Shown: piece after piece, positions 34,511-43,424 of the stretch
Numbering within the stretch: the stretch's first letter is position 1
Layout: the number at the start of each line of letters is the position of its first letter
Assembly (NCBI GenBank): GCA_030027265.1
Contig: JASENG010000022.1
Span: 1-49,561 of the forward strand
From: Lysinibacillus fusiformis
Lineage (GTDB): Bacteria > Bacillota > Bacilli > Bacillales_A > Planococcaceae
Direction of reading: 5' to 3'
DNA length: 49,561 nucleotides
Notes under the pieces: model-generated
What the model was told of the DNA's origin: nothing
Seen by the model: the letters and a program-made list of their open reading frames with translations, nothing else
Databases searched by the model: none
Made by a program: the position numbers and the translations under genes

Positions 34511-36037
34511 TTGACAAATTTTTCAGAATTAAATATTACCGAATCAACATTACGTTCATTAAAGCGTATGGGATTTGAAGAAGCTACACCAATCCAAGAA
34601 GGCACTATTAAGTTTGCATTAGAAGGTCGTGACGTATTAGGTCAAGCGCAAACTGGTACTGGTAAAACTGCAGCTTTCGGAATACCACTAATTGAGAAAA
34701 TTGACCCGAAAAACCCAAATATACAAGCATTAATTATTGCCCCAACTCGTGAATTAGCAATCCAAGTTTCAGAAGAATTATATAAAATTGGTTATGATAA
34801 ACGCGTTAAATTATTATCAGTATATGGTGGACAAGAAATCGGCCGCCAAATTCGCGCATTAAAAAATAAACCACAAATTATCGTTGGTACTCCTGGACGT
34901 ATCCAAGACCATATTAACCGTCATACATTAAAGCTTGATCAAGTACAAACTCTTGTATTGGACGAAGCTGACGAAATGTTGAACATGGGCTTCATCGACG
35001 ATATTAATGCGATTTTAGAAAATGTTCCAGAAAATCGCCAAACATTATTATTCTCGGCTACAATGCCGCCTGCAATCCGTAAAATTGCAAATAACTTCAT
35101 GAAAAACCCTGAAGAAGTTAAAATCAAATCAAAAGAAATGACAGTTGAGAATATCGAGCAATTTTTCGTGAAAGCTCAAGAACGCGAAAAATTCGATGTA
35201 TTAACTCGAATTTTAAATGTGCATCAACCAGAGCTTGCAATCATCTTTGGCCGTACAAAACGTCGTGTAGATGAATTATCACAAGCTTTAAGTATCCGTG
35301 GCTACGTTGCGGAAGGAATCCATGGTGACTTAAGCCAAGCAAAACGTATGTCTGTATTGCGTCAATTTAAAGAAAACAAAATTGACATTCTTGTTGCAAC
35401 GGACGTAGCGGCGCGCGGTCTTGATATTTCGGGTGTAACTCACGTTTATAACTTTGATATTCCTCAAGATCCAGAAAGCTATGTTCACCGTATCGGTCGT
35501 ACCGGCCGTGCTGGTAAATCAGGACTTGCAGTTACATTCGTGACTCCACGTGAAATGGGTTATCTGCGTATAGTTGAAGAAACAACGAAAAAACGTATGA
35601 CGCCACTTCGTCCGCCGAGTGAATCAGAAGCGCTTGTTGGTCAACAAAAAGTTGCTATGGAGAAGTTAGTTGAAATCGTTCAAGCAAATGATTTAAATGA
35701 CTACCGTATTTTAGCGAATGAATTATTAGAAGAACATAATGCGGTTGATTTAGTGGCAGCAGCTATTAAATCCATGACGAAAGAACCGGATGAAACACCA
35801 GTAACAATTTCTGAAGAGCGTCCATTACCAGCTCGTAAAGAACGTTCTGGTGGTGGCCGTGGACGCGGAGGAGACTCTCGCGGCGGACGTCGTGACTTTG
35901 GTCGTGGCGGCCGCAGCGGTGGCGGCGGTGCTCGTCGTGACGGAGGCCGCAGAGATGGCGGACGTCGTGAAGGTGGACGTAAAGAAGGAGATCGTCGTCG
36001 CTCTTCTTCAAGTACTCCACGCCGTCGTGAAGACTAA
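34511..36037 (+). CDS. cshA: DEAD-box ATP-dependent RNA helicase CshA
   Basis: Unwinds RNA in ribosome assembly, mRNA decay (degradosome partner) and cold adaptation. The 508-residue protein has the Q motif GFEEATPIQ (21-29), AQTGTGKT (46-53), PTRELA, GTPGR, DEAD (151-154), SAT (182-184), and [10 protein letters not shown]. The basic, Gly/Arg-rich tail (about 428-508) is an RGG-like RNA-binding region longer than in many homologues. TTG at 34511 is preferred to TTG at 34502, because GGAG at 34497-34500 lies too close to the latter. A long structured leader precedes it. Confidence 0.95.
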   Translation: MTNFSELNITESTLRSLKRMGFEEATPIQEGTIKFALEGRDVLGQAQTGTGKTAAFGIPLIEKIDPKNPNIQALIIAPTRELAIQVSEELYKIGYDKRVKLLSVYGGQEIGRQIRALKNKPQIIVGTPGRIQDHINRHTLKLDQVQTLVLDEADEMLNMGFIDDINAILENVPENRQTLLFSATMPPAIRKIANNFMKNPEEVKIKSKEMTVENIEQFFVKAQEREKFDVLTRILNVHQPELAIIFGRTKRRVDELSQALSIRGYVAEGIHGDLSQAKRMSVLRQFKENKIDILVATDVAARGLDISGVTHVYNFDIPQDPESYVHRIGRTGRAGKSGLAVTFVTPREMGYLRIVEETTKKRMTPLRPPSESEALVGQQKVAMEKLVEIVQANDLNDYRILANELLEEHNAVDLVAAAIKSMTKEPDETPVTISEERPLPARKERSGGGRGRGGDSRGGRRDFGRGGRSGGGGARRDGGRRDGGRREGGRKEGDRRRSSSSTPRRRED

Positions 36038-36048
36038 TTTGAAATTTG

Positions 36049-36076
36049 AAAAGTGCCCTTTAGGGGGCACTTTTTT
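36049..36076 (+). terminator. Rho-independent terminator of cshA
   Basis: Stem AAAAGTGCCC/GGGCACTTTT, then T run. Confidence 0.9.
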
Positions 36077-36243
36077 ATTTAGGCTTACTACGCAAGAATG
36101 TCGCACGTAAAGAAACAGGATAACGTTTTCCTGATAAATACTGGAGATTTACATAGGGAGTTATTGTTTATTTGGATTTTTGAATATATTGAAACAATTT
36201 ACAGCTTAATTCGTATAAGATAAAAGGAAAGGGGTGTGCATTT

Positions 36244-36723
36244 GTGCGAAATCAGTTGATGTTTCAAATACCGGGGAAAGGTCTAACCGTATGGCGGCTA
36301 TATGGTCTTTTTAATACGCTAGTAGTGGCTATTTTAATGGGAGTTGCCGGTTTTCTAACGGTCTTTTTTGAATGGCCATCATTTATATATTACATAGCAA
36401 TTGCAGTAGTAATAATCGTGGGACTAACATCAATTTGGCTTTTTCCGAAAATTCGATGGAATCATTGGAGATATGAAGTTCGGGAGCATGAAATCGAAAT
36501 TCAAAGTGGTCTCTTTATCGTAAAGCGGACATTGATCCCTATGGTACGAGTGCAGCATGTTGATACTACACAAGGACCGATATTGAAAAAGTATGATTTA
36601 TCTAATATTTCCATTTCAACAGCTGCTACAACTCATATCATTCCAATGTTGGAGACTAATGATGCCGATAGCTTGAGATCGCGCATTTCTATCCTGGCAA
36701 GGGTGGCGGAAGATGATGTTTGA
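36244..36723 (+). CDS. ydbS: PH-domain (bPH2) membrane protein YdbS
   Basis: A 159-residue protein with two transmembrane helices (about 18-40 and 46-66) and a bacterial PH (YdbS/YdbT, DUF304) domain: EIEIQSGLFIVKRTLIPMVRVQHVDTTQGP. The pair YdbS-YdbT is conserved next to cshA in B. subtilis and has been linked to resistance to heterologous amylocyclicin. The start is GTG, after AAAGGGG. The stop overlaps the start of ydbT. Confidence 0.87.
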   Translation: MRNQLMFQIPGKGLTVWRLYGLFNTLVVAILMGVAGFLTVFFEWPSFIYYIAIAVVIIVGLTSIWLFPKIRWNHWRYEVREHEIEIQSGLFIVKRTLIPMVRVQHVDTTQGPILKKYDLSNISISTAATTHIIPMLETNDADSLRSRISILARVAEDDV

Positions 36724-38212
36724 GAGGCGTTATAAATTACATCCAGTTTCAGCGGTAGTTGATTTTGTAAAAGGATTGAAGGAGCTAATTCTACCTTTCT
36801 TAATTCTCTTTTTTGCGAATGGCTTTTCCTTTAATCTGGGGGACGGCGCATTTTGGGCAAGTACCATTCCTTTAGGTATTTTTATATTGGTTATCTTAGT
36901 GCATCTAATAACGGGAATCCTCAAGTGGTGGACATATGTCTATTGGTTTGAGGAAAATGAGTTAAGAGTGGAGTATGGCCTTTTTGTGAAGAAAAAACGC
37001 TATATTCCCTTTGACCGAATTCAAAGCTTTAATTACAAGGAAGGTATTTTCCATAGAATATTTGGTCTTGTGCAAGTAATGGTAGAAACAGCAGGCAGTA
37101 CAAATGGTAAGCCTGAAGTGATTTTAACAGCCATTACAAAAGAGGCTGCGAACCAAATTGAGCTTGTTACACGGAAAAGAAAAGAACAAAAAAAGGAAAA
37201 TGAGCTTCAGGAAGAAAATATTGTGTCTGAAGAAAAGGTGAGCGAAAACCAAACGGAAAGCCTAAGTACTAGAGTGATTCATAAACTGAACACAAGAGAT
37301 TTAATCATTCTTGCTACGACTTCTAGCAGTATGGGAGTTGTGATAGCCGGGGTGGCAGCGGTACTTTCTCAATTTGCAGAATTCATTCCCTTTGAATGGA
37401 TCTTTGAAGAAGTGTCCTCCATTATTAAATTTGGATTTGTACTTGTAGCATTAGCTGTTTTTGTTACATTTTTATTTACATGGATTGTAGCCGTTGTGAT
37501 TACTTTTATAAATTACTTTAACTTTACCGTGATTGAAGAGAACGACCGATTAACAATCACAAGGGGACTGCTGGAGAAAAAGAAAGTTACAATCCCGTTA
37601 AACCGAATCCAGGCAATCAAAATTGTCGAAAACCCTTTAAGGCAAATATTTGGATTTGCAGCGGTAGTTGTAGAAAGTGCAAGTGGCGGTTTTGGAGGAG
37701 AAGAAAAGAAAATTACACTTTTGCCGTTAATAAAAAGAAAACATTTATATGATCCGCTTCAAGAATTGTTTCCGCAGTTTGAATGGCAGCAATCCTTGAT
37801 AAGGCCGCCTAAAAAAGCACAGCCTTTCTTTTATCGAATCGATTTTATATGGCTTTTGCCTATTATCGCGCTTTGTTCCTATTTTTGGTTCCCGTATGGA
37901 TTGTTATCCGCGTTGATTATCGTTCCAGTCCTATTATTAGGTTTGTGGCAATATAAAACAACGGGCTATGCTATTAGCGGTAATCAGCTAACGTTTTGTT
38001 ATCGGATCTTTAGTCGTGTGACATTTATAGTAGAGAAAAAACGAATTCAAGCTTTGGAATGCAGGCAAACATTTTTTCAAAAGCGGAAGGCAATCACTTC
38101 TGTCCAGTTAACAGTAATGTCTGGGCTGACAGGAGCAAAGGCAAAAGCGCCGAATCTAGAAAATCGAGCAGCTGAAGAAATTATGAGCTGGTTTGAAAAA
38201 ACATCTTCATAA
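36713..38212 (+). CDS. ydbT: PH-domain (bPH2) membrane protein YdbT
   Basis: A 499-residue protein with three bPH2 repeats separated by pairs of transmembrane helices. The repeat signature appears as EYGLFVKKKRYIPFDRIQS, then TRGLLEKKKVTIPLNRIQAI, then VEKKRIQALECR. A charged linker rich in Glu/Lys/Gln (about 158-190) follows the first repeat. It overlaps ydbS by 8-11 bases, depending on which of two tandem ATGs is used, so translation is coupled. The products probably form one membrane complex. Confidence 0.88.
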   Translation: MMFERRYKLHPVSAVVDFVKGLKELILPFLILFFANGFSFNLGDGAFWASTIPLGIFILVILVHLITGILKWWTYVYWFEENELRVEYGLFVKKKRYIPFDRIQSFNYKEGIFHRIFGLVQVMVETAGSTNGKPEVILTAITKEAANQIELVTRKRKEQKKENELQEENIVSEEKVSENQTESLSTRVIHKLNTRDLIILATTSSSMGVVIAGVAAVLSQFAEFIPFEWIFEEVSSIIKFGFVLVALAVFVTFLFTWIVAVVITFINYFNFTVIEENDRLTITRGLLEKKKVTIPLNRIQAIKIVENPLRQIFGFAAVVVESASGGFGGEEKKITLLPLIKRKHLYDPLQELFPQFEWQQSLIRPPKKAQPFFYRIDFIWLLPIIALCSYFWFPYGLLSALIIVPVLLLGLWQYKTTGYAISGNQLTFCYRIFSRVTFIVEKKRIQALECRQTFFQKRKAITSVQLTVMSGLTGAKAKAPNLENRAAEEIMSWFEKTSS

Positions 38213-38213
38213 C

Positions 38214-38250
38214 AAAAAGGCAATCTCCTGTATTTAGAGATTGCCTTTTT
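38214..38250. terminator. Bidirectional terminator between ydbT and ydcA
   Basis: Perfect 14-bp stem AAAAAGGCAATCTC/GAGATTGCCTTTTT, loop of nine bases. Confidence 0.92.
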
Positions 38251-38308
38251 ATTTAAAGATAAGAAAGTTTGGCTTATGTTGAACCACGAGGGCTATTAAT
38301 TTGTCTGC

Positions 38309-38920
38309 CTATTTCTTTTTTTGTCTCCAACGAATGATATTCTTTGGTGAGAAATAAGATAAACCTAGTAAGAAGCCTGTTACCAGACCGCCAATATGCC
38401 CGGCCGCATTGATATTAGGGGTTAGGAAAGTAATGATGACACTAATAATGATTAAAGGCATGATTACTTGTTTTAGTTGCGGCATAGTATGGCGTGTATA
38501 GTAGACAAGCGCTGCAAAGGCACCGAAAATACCATAAATCGCACCACTTGCTCCGACAGTTGCATACGAAGGGTCTTGAGTGACAAATGTAGCTACATTT
38601 CCAAAAATTCCGGCTAAAAAATAAATCGTTAAGAAACGCAGCTTCCCTGCGATTTTTTCAAGTTCAGGACCAAATAAGAATAACGAAAACATATTAAATA
38701 AAACATGCATAAAGCCTAAGTGAAGAAATAGTGACGTAATCATTCGCCACCACTGTCCATCACCAACTAAGTAATTCAAGCTCGCACCTGTGTAAAAAAC
38801 TTCATCACCGATATTTGGCAGCATTGTTATAATATACACAATGAAATTAATCGCAATAATCGTTGAAACAACAGGATATAGTTTTAGAAACTGTTTGAAA
38901 TTTTCTCTACGAATAAACAT
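38309..38920 (-). CDS. ydcA: Rhomboid-family intramembrane serine protease
   Basis: A 203-residue, six-helix protein that cleaves substrates within the membrane. The catalytic serine is S125 in VGASGAIYG, and the partner histidine is H175 in AAGHIGG. The loop H72-x-x-x-N76 in MHVLFNMF is also conserved, with the L1-loop WR at 58-59. This is the small rhomboid that sits in the same place in B. subtilis (YdcA). AGGTG precedes the ATG. It is divergent from acpS. Confidence 0.9.
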   Translation of the reverse strand: MFIRRENFKQFLKLYPVVSTIIAINFIVYIITMLPNIGDEVFYTGASLNYLVGDGQWWRMITSLFLHLGFMHVLFNMFSLFLFGPELEKIAGKLRFLTIYFLAGIFGNVATFVTQDPSYATVGASGAIYGIFGAFAALVYYTRHTMPQLKQVIMPLIIISVIITFLTPNINAAGHIGGLVTGFLLGLSYFSPKNIIRWRQKKK

Positions 38921-39086
38921 GTAAACACCTCAAATCTTTAACTTCGCTCAGTTTTTGGATAATGGCTATTGAATCTATTTACTTTTTGCATTCATTTTAC
39001 CATTTAAAGAAGTAGAATACTTCTACTGAATGAAGTTAAAATTATTATACATTGTATTTTATTAATAATAAAAGGAGAACTTCCAT

Positions 39087-39440
39087 ATGATAAAAGGAAT
39101 TGGACTAGATATAGCAGAAATCCCAAGAATAAAGAAAGCTATGGAACGTTCGGAAAAATTCGGGCAACGTATCCTATCTGAACGGGAACAAAATATTTTC
39201 CAACAACTATCTGAACTACGAAAAGTTGAATTTTTAGCGGGGAGGTTTGCAGCAAAGGAGGCATTTTCTAAAGCAAAGGGTACTGGAATAGGCAAGGATT
39301 GCGAGTTTCATCAGATTGAAGTTTTAAAAGACACCTTAGGTAAGCCGACTTTATTTTTTAATGGTGAATTGGTGAGTGGACATGTCAGCATTACACATAC
39401 AAAAGAATATGCAGCAGCTCAAGTTATACTATTGGACTAG
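39087..39440 (+). CDS. acpS: Holo-[acyl-carrier-protein] synthase
   Basis: Transfers 4'-phosphopantetheine from CoA to acyl carrier protein, activating it for fatty acid synthesis. The 117-residue protein has both magnesium ligands in register: D8 in GIGLDIAEI and E58 in RFAAKEAFSKA. The closing segment HVSITHTKEYAAAQV is also typical. AAAGGAG precedes the ATG. It begins the acpS-ydcC-alr stretch, as in B. subtilis. Confidence 0.96.
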   Translation: MIKGIGLDIAEIPRIKKAMERSEKFGQRILSEREQNIFQQLSELRKVEFLAGRFAAKEAFSKAKGTGIGKDCEFHQIEVLKDTLGKPTLFFNGELVSGHVSITHTKEYAAAQVILLD

Positions 39441-39578
39441 CTAAACAAGGCGAAAAAGAAAACAGTATAAGAAAAGTGAATATTAATTTGTGAAGTTGTC
39501 CAAAAGTGATAGCATAAAGTTATACATCCGCTCATATATTTTGACTACGGAGCTGAAAGTAGAAGAAAGGATGGAGTT

Positions 39579-40592
39579 TTGCGACACAAATTAACCTTAT
39601 TATTTGTTATGTTGTTAGGAGTGCTAATGCTCGCAGCTTGTGGGGAGGATTCACAGGAGGATGTTCTGCAAGATCTTAATGATAAGTGGAACGATGTAAA
39701 AGGATATGAACTAGATGCCACGATGGAAATCAAAACAGGTACTGAACCAAGAGTTTATGATGTAAACGTATGGCATACTGAACCAGAATTTTACCGAGTG
39801 AAAGTAACTCAGCAAGGCGAAGATGTAACACAAATGATTATCCGCAATGACGAAGGCGTATTTGTAGTAACACCTTCACTAAGAAAAACGTACAAGTTCC
39901 AAAGTGAGTGGCCAAAACAAAATAGCCAAGCTTACCTAATTGGTGCATTAGCGGAAGACTTGTTAGCAGACGATGGTGTGACAATGGAGGAAGATGACAA
40001 GAATTACATCTTCACAGCAGCAACTAGAAATAATCATAAGAGTATAATGCCGACGCAAAAAATTACAGTGGACAAGAAAACGATGCTGCCAACTTCTGTG
40101 TCAGTAGTAAACGAAGCTCAGGAAGAACAAATGGTCATTACGTTTAAAAATATCGATCTAGGAATGCAGCATAAGGAAAGTGAATATGCAGTAGAGAACT
40201 TCTCTGAGTCAAAAGAAGAAGAGACAGCTAGTGCAAGTGCGCAAGTGCCAACTGATTTCCAAACGTATTACCCTGAGTTAAATTGGGACAATACTAAATT
40301 GGTAGAAGAAAAAGCGGTTATGGAGGATGGAACAGAGCGTGTTATTTTAACGTTCGAGGGTGAGAAATCCTTTACACTTGTTCAACAACCTGTTGAGTAT
40401 GGAGAATCAGCAACACTTCCGGTATATGCTCCTGGTGATCCGGCAGATCTAGGATTTACGATTGGTGCAATTACTGAAAACTCAATTAGCTGGGAACGTG
40501 ATGGTGTATCATTCTTTATCGCATCAAATACTCTAACACAAGAAGAAATGGTACAAGTTGCGGCTTCTGTTACTACAGGTGGATTAAAATAA
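39579..40592 (+). CDS. ydcC: Outer-face lipoprotein, LolA/YdcC family
   Basis: A 337-residue lipoprotein with signal and lipobox MLAAC (C21), followed by a beta-rich LolA/LolB-like domain. WNDVKGYELDATMEI, VWHTEPEFYRVKVTQ and VTPSLRKTYKFQSEWP are typical. B. subtilis YdcC at this locus is the same type; sigma-E controls it there during sporulation, while regulation here is not visible. The start is TTG, with GGATGGAG upstream. No ATG is available in frame near it. Confidence 0.87.
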   Translation: MRHKLTLLFVMLLGVLMLAACGEDSQEDVLQDLNDKWNDVKGYELDATMEIKTGTEPRVYDVNVWHTEPEFYRVKVTQQGEDVTQMIIRNDEGVFVVTPSLRKTYKFQSEWPKQNSQAYLIGALAEDLLADDGVTMEEDDKNYIFTAATRNNHKSIMPTQKITVDKKTMLPTSVSVVNEAQEEQMVITFKNIDLGMQHKESEYAVENFSESKEEETASASAQVPTDFQTYYPELNWDNTKLVEEKAVMEDGTERVILTFEGEKSFTLVQQPVEYGESATLPVYAPGDPADLGFTIGAITENSISWERDGVSFFIASNTLTQEEMVQVAASVTTGGLK

Positions 40593-40638
40593 ATCAATAG
40601 CTGCTAAGTTGTTGATTTCCAAATAAATTAAGATTTTG

Positions 40639-40692
40639 GAGAGGTTAGTCTTAGAAAGTGGGGAAAATGAGCTCTCTTAGACTAACTCTCTC
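40639..40692 (+). terminator. Long hairpin, probable terminator after ydcC
   Basis: GAGAGGTTAGTCT (40639-40651) pairs with AGACTAACTCTCTC (40679-40692) with one bulged base. The loop is 27 bases and the tail is T-rich but broken. It could also be part of the alr leader. Confidence 0.5.
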
Positions 40693-40809
40693 TTCATTCT
40701 TTTGAAAGTAAAAGTGATGGACAAGAACTACTAATAAAATTTAAAATAAAAATAAATGAATATTACAAAAATTTGAAGTTTATAATTGCTAAAAGAGGGT
40801 AAATGATAA

Positions 40810-41931
40810 ATGCAAAACATAGAGCACTTCCGACCAACCAAAGCCATCATCAATTTAGATGCAATAAAAAATAATGTAAGCAACCTAAAAAAACATTTAC
40901 ATCCTGGAGTTCAAATCATGGCCGTCGTGAAAGCAAATGCATACGGACATGGAGATGTGGAAGTTGCATCGGCAGCAATTGAATCTGGTGCAACGATGTT
41001 AGCGGTAGCGACCCCAGAGGAAGCGATTCGTCTTCGAAAATCTTTTCCTGATATTGATATTTTAATCTTAGGTTATGCCCCTGGCGCATTCGCACCTTTT
41101 GCTGCAAATGAAAATATCACTTTAACTGTGTATTCAACTGATTGGGTGCAGCAAGTGGAGGCATTAAGCTTTTCGAAACCTTTGAAATTACATATTAAAA
41201 TTGATACAGGCATGGGTAGAATAGGTGTCACTCAAATTGAAGATCTTCAGAAACTGTATAACATGATTACATCCTCCGAAAAGTTCCTTGTGGATGGTGT
41301 TTTTACACATTTTGCAACTGCCGATGAAGAGGAGGAGACTTATTTTCATCATCAAGTTGCGAAATTTGAAGAGTTTATACGTTCATTACCTGAAAAACCA
41401 CGACTAGTACATGCTGCCAATACAGCAACGATGCTTATAAAAGATCCAACGCTTCAATATGATGCAGTTAGGTTTGGAATTTCAATGTATGGACTTGCAC
41501 CTTCTGCCTATGTAAACACAAAACTGCCGTTTCCAATAGAGCCTGCTTTCTCGTTAGAAACAGAACTTATAGAAGTAAAGAAAGTCCAAGCTGGTCAATC
41601 GATTGGCTATGGAGCTGCCTTTACAGCATCGGAACCTTCGTATATAGGGACGATTCCCATTGGCTATGCTGACGGGCTGATTCGAAAATATAGTGGACAA
41701 CATGTATTAATAGATGGCATTCGTGTACCGATCATCGGAAGAATTTGTATGGATCAATGTATGTTATTATTACCAGCTGCATATAATATAGGTAAAAAAG
41801 TAACTTTAATAGGAAAACAAAAAGACGAAGAAATTACAATTGATGAATGGGCAGAAAAAGGAGATACAATTAACTACGAGGTTCCTTGTATCATTACTTC
41901 TAGAGTGCCTAGAATCTACTACAAAAAATAG
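40810..41931 (+). CDS. alr: Alanine racemase
   Basis: PLP enzyme that interconverts L- and D-alanine, supplying Ddl. The PLP lysine is K41 in VVKANAYGHG, and the second catalytic residue is the Tyr in QSIGYGAAFTA. The C-terminal block GRICMDQCM is also present. The length of 373 residues is typical. AGAGGG precedes the ATG. Position between ydcC and ndoAI is the same as in B. subtilis. Confidence 0.97.
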   Translation: MQNIEHFRPTKAIINLDAIKNNVSNLKKHLHPGVQIMAVVKANAYGHGDVEVASAAIESGATMLAVATPEEAIRLRKSFPDIDILILGYAPGAFAPFAANENITLTVYSTDWVQQVEALSFSKPLKLHIKIDTGMGRIGVTQIEDLQKLYNMITSSEKFLVDGVFTHFATADEEEETYFHHQVAKFEEFIRSLPEKPRLVHAANTATMLIKDPTLQYDAVRFGISMYGLAPSAYVNTKLPFPIEPAFSLETELIEVKKVQAGQSIGYGAAFTASEPSYIGTIPIGYADGLIRKYSGQHVLIDGIRVPIIGRICMDQCMLLLPAAYNIGKKVTLIGKQKDEEITIDEWAEKGDTINYEVPCIITSRVPRIYYKK

Positions 41932-42074
41932 TAAAATGCGACAAAAACTTCAACAAAAACCGATAAAACTACATGGATAGCCATATTTTTTAATAATTAT
42001 CTTTTCAACATATCATTTCGATGATAGAATGAGAAAAGAATTGAAATGGTACGGTTTTTGTGGAGGTGCTTGTT

Positions 42075-42359
42075 TTGTACGCGAAAAAAGTAGAAGAAAT
42101 AAAGGAAGCTTTAGGACTTCCTCAAGAAATGTTAATGGCATTTAATACACTTGAGCAAAAATCGCGAGATAGTGAAAGTTTTGTTTATATTTCATCTCGT
42201 AGATTATCTACGCACAAGCAACCAAATCAAATACGGGAAGCTTTAATGAAAGGCTATGTGGAAATGTCGCAAATCAACCTGAACATTTGTAGCGAATGTC
42301 TACATGCAGAGTATGAAGCGGAACATATGGTAGAGGAGCGTCTCGTAAGCGGGGGATGA
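42075..42359 (+). CDS. ndoAI: Antitoxin EndoAI (MazE-like partner of NdoA)
   Basis: A 94-residue antitoxin that blocks the NdoA/EndoA RNase and represses its own operon. The C-terminal toxin-binding part, including [13 protein letters not shown] and the final ERLVSGG, matches B. subtilis EndoAI well. The N-terminal ~55 residues, where a ribbon-helix-helix DNA-binding fold is expected, are much more diverged. There is an unusual pair of cysteines (C72, C75 in ICSEC). The start is TTG, six bases after GGAGGTG. The toxin gene follows after four bases. Confidence 0.87.
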   Translation: MYAKKVEEIKEALGLPQEMLMAFNTLEQKSRDSESFVYISSRRLSTHKQPNQIREALMKGYVEMSQINLNICSECLHAEYEAEHMVEERLVSGG

Positions 42360-42363
42360 CATT

Positions 42364-42714
42364 TTGATTGTGAAACGAGGGGACGTGTTTTTTGCAGATC
42401 TCTCACCAGTTGTGGGATCTGAACAAGGCGGAACGAGGCCCGTATTAATCCTTCAAAACGATATAGGTAATCGATTTAGTCCGACTGTAATCATCGCTGC
42501 GATTACTGCGCAAATTCAAAAAGCAAAATTGCCGACTCATGTCGAAATTGATGCAAAAAAGTATGGTTTCGAACGGAATTCGGTAATTTTGCTTGAACAA
42601 TTGCGTACGATAGATAAATCTAGGTTGACGGATCGTATTACCCAATTAGATGATGAGCTTATGGAAAAAGTGGACGTTGCATTAGAAATAAGCCTAGGAT
42701 TAATGAAATTTTAA
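42364..42714 (+). CDS. ndoA: Endoribonuclease toxin NdoA (EndoA/MazF)
   Basis: A MazF/PemK-family mRNA interferase (116 residues, as in B. subtilis), which cuts RNA at UACAU-type sites in that species. Active-site R25 in GGTRPVLIL and T48 in AAITAQ are present, and the protein is near-identical to EndoA throughout. The start is TTG, as in B. subtilis, with the ribosome site GGGGG inside the end of ndoAI, so the pair is translationally coupled. A terminator follows, separating it from the sigma-B genes. Confidence 0.96.
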   Translation: MIVKRGDVFFADLSPVVGSEQGGTRPVLILQNDIGNRFSPTVIIAAITAQIQKAKLPTHVEIDAKKYGFERNSVILLEQLRTIDKSRLTDRITQLDDELMEKVDVALEISLGLMKF

Positions 42715-42730
42715 TACATAAAATGTAAAG

Positions 42731-42773
42731 GGATGACCTAGAAAGAATGATTCTTTTGGGTCATTCTTTTTTT
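42731..42773 (+). terminator. Rho-independent terminator after ndoA
   Basis: Outer stem 42731-42738/42759-42766 and inner AAAGAA/TTCTTT, then seven T. In B. subtilis rsbR follows ndoA at this point. Confidence 0.88.
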
Positions 42774-42965
42774 ATTAGATAGAAATATGCTTGAAAGATA
42801 CACATATCAAATTGGGCGGATACTGATCGATTTGTGTTTTTAACCAAAATACTGATTATCCGGTTATTTACGAAATATTTCGTCTATTCATTGCCATAAA
42901 TTTGATGTGAGCACACATGATACTATATATTAGAAATATCGAGATTTATACATATTTGCTAGAAT

Positions 42966-42971
42966 TATAAT
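42966..42971 (+). promoter_or_regulatory. Candidate -10 element of the rsbT operon
   Basis: A perfect TATAAT 41 bases before rsbT, but the -35 at 17-18 bases (GATTTA or AGATTT) is poor. The rest of the 295-base gap holds no coding frame resembling rsbR or rsbS. Confidence 0.4.
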
Positions 42972-43012
42972 ATGCGCTTTTGTTATTTCATAAGCAAAAT
43001 GGAGGTGCAGTG

Positions 43013-43411
43013 ATGAGAGAAGCTAGAACAGTTGAGATCGTGACAGAATTAGACATTGTAACTGCACGCAAGCTAGGCCGAGATGAGGCAAAAGAGATTG
43101 GATTCAATGATGTAGACCAATCGCGCATTACGACAGCAATTGGTGAACTGGCTAAAAACATTTTATTATATGCCCGTGTTGGGAAGATTGTTATCGAAGA
43201 TATAGAAGGAGTTAGCATGAAAGGAATTGCTGTTTCATCTATTGATAAAGGGCAGGGGATAGCAGAAGTACATAAAGTATTGGAGGATGATTATTCTTCC
43301 GCTAGTACCGGAGCTGGTCTTCCGGCAGTTAAAAGGCTTGTAGATTCAATCGATATACAATCGGAGGTCGGCAAAGGGACAACCGTTAAAGTTGTGAAAT
43401 GGCTAAAGTAG
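43013..43411 (+). CDS. rsbT: Serine/threonine kinase RsbT
   Basis: A 132-residue GHKL kinase that switches on the phosphatase RsbU. In B. subtilis it is held in the RsbR-RsbS stressosome and released by phosphorylating RsbS. ATP-binding motifs are visible: ISELA-type N box (here IGELAKNILLYAR), DKGQGI, and the G-rich GAGLPAVKRL. Length is one residue shorter than the B. subtilis protein. GGAGGTG stands five bases before the ATG at 43013. Neither rsbR nor rsbS lies upstream. Confidence 0.94.
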   Translation: MREARTVEIVTELDIVTARKLGRDEAKEIGFNDVDQSRITTAIGELAKNILLYARVGKIVIEDIEGVSMKGIAVSSIDKGQGIAEVHKVLEDDYSSASTGAGLPAVKRLVDSIDIQSEVGKGTTVKVVKWLK

Positions 43412-43424
43412 GGTGTGTGTTTAA

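Noticed and set aside
34339..34578. 79-codon plus-strand frame across the cshA leader
   Set aside because: It overlaps the true cshA start in another frame and has no ribosome site.
35850..36110. Val/Ala-rich frame inside the cshA tail
   Set aside because: Shadow of the Gly/Arg-rich repeats in the cshA frame.
42774..43012. Searched for an rsbS or rsbR remnant
   Set aside because: Stops in all plus frames and no STAS-like segment; treated as a true absence at this locus.
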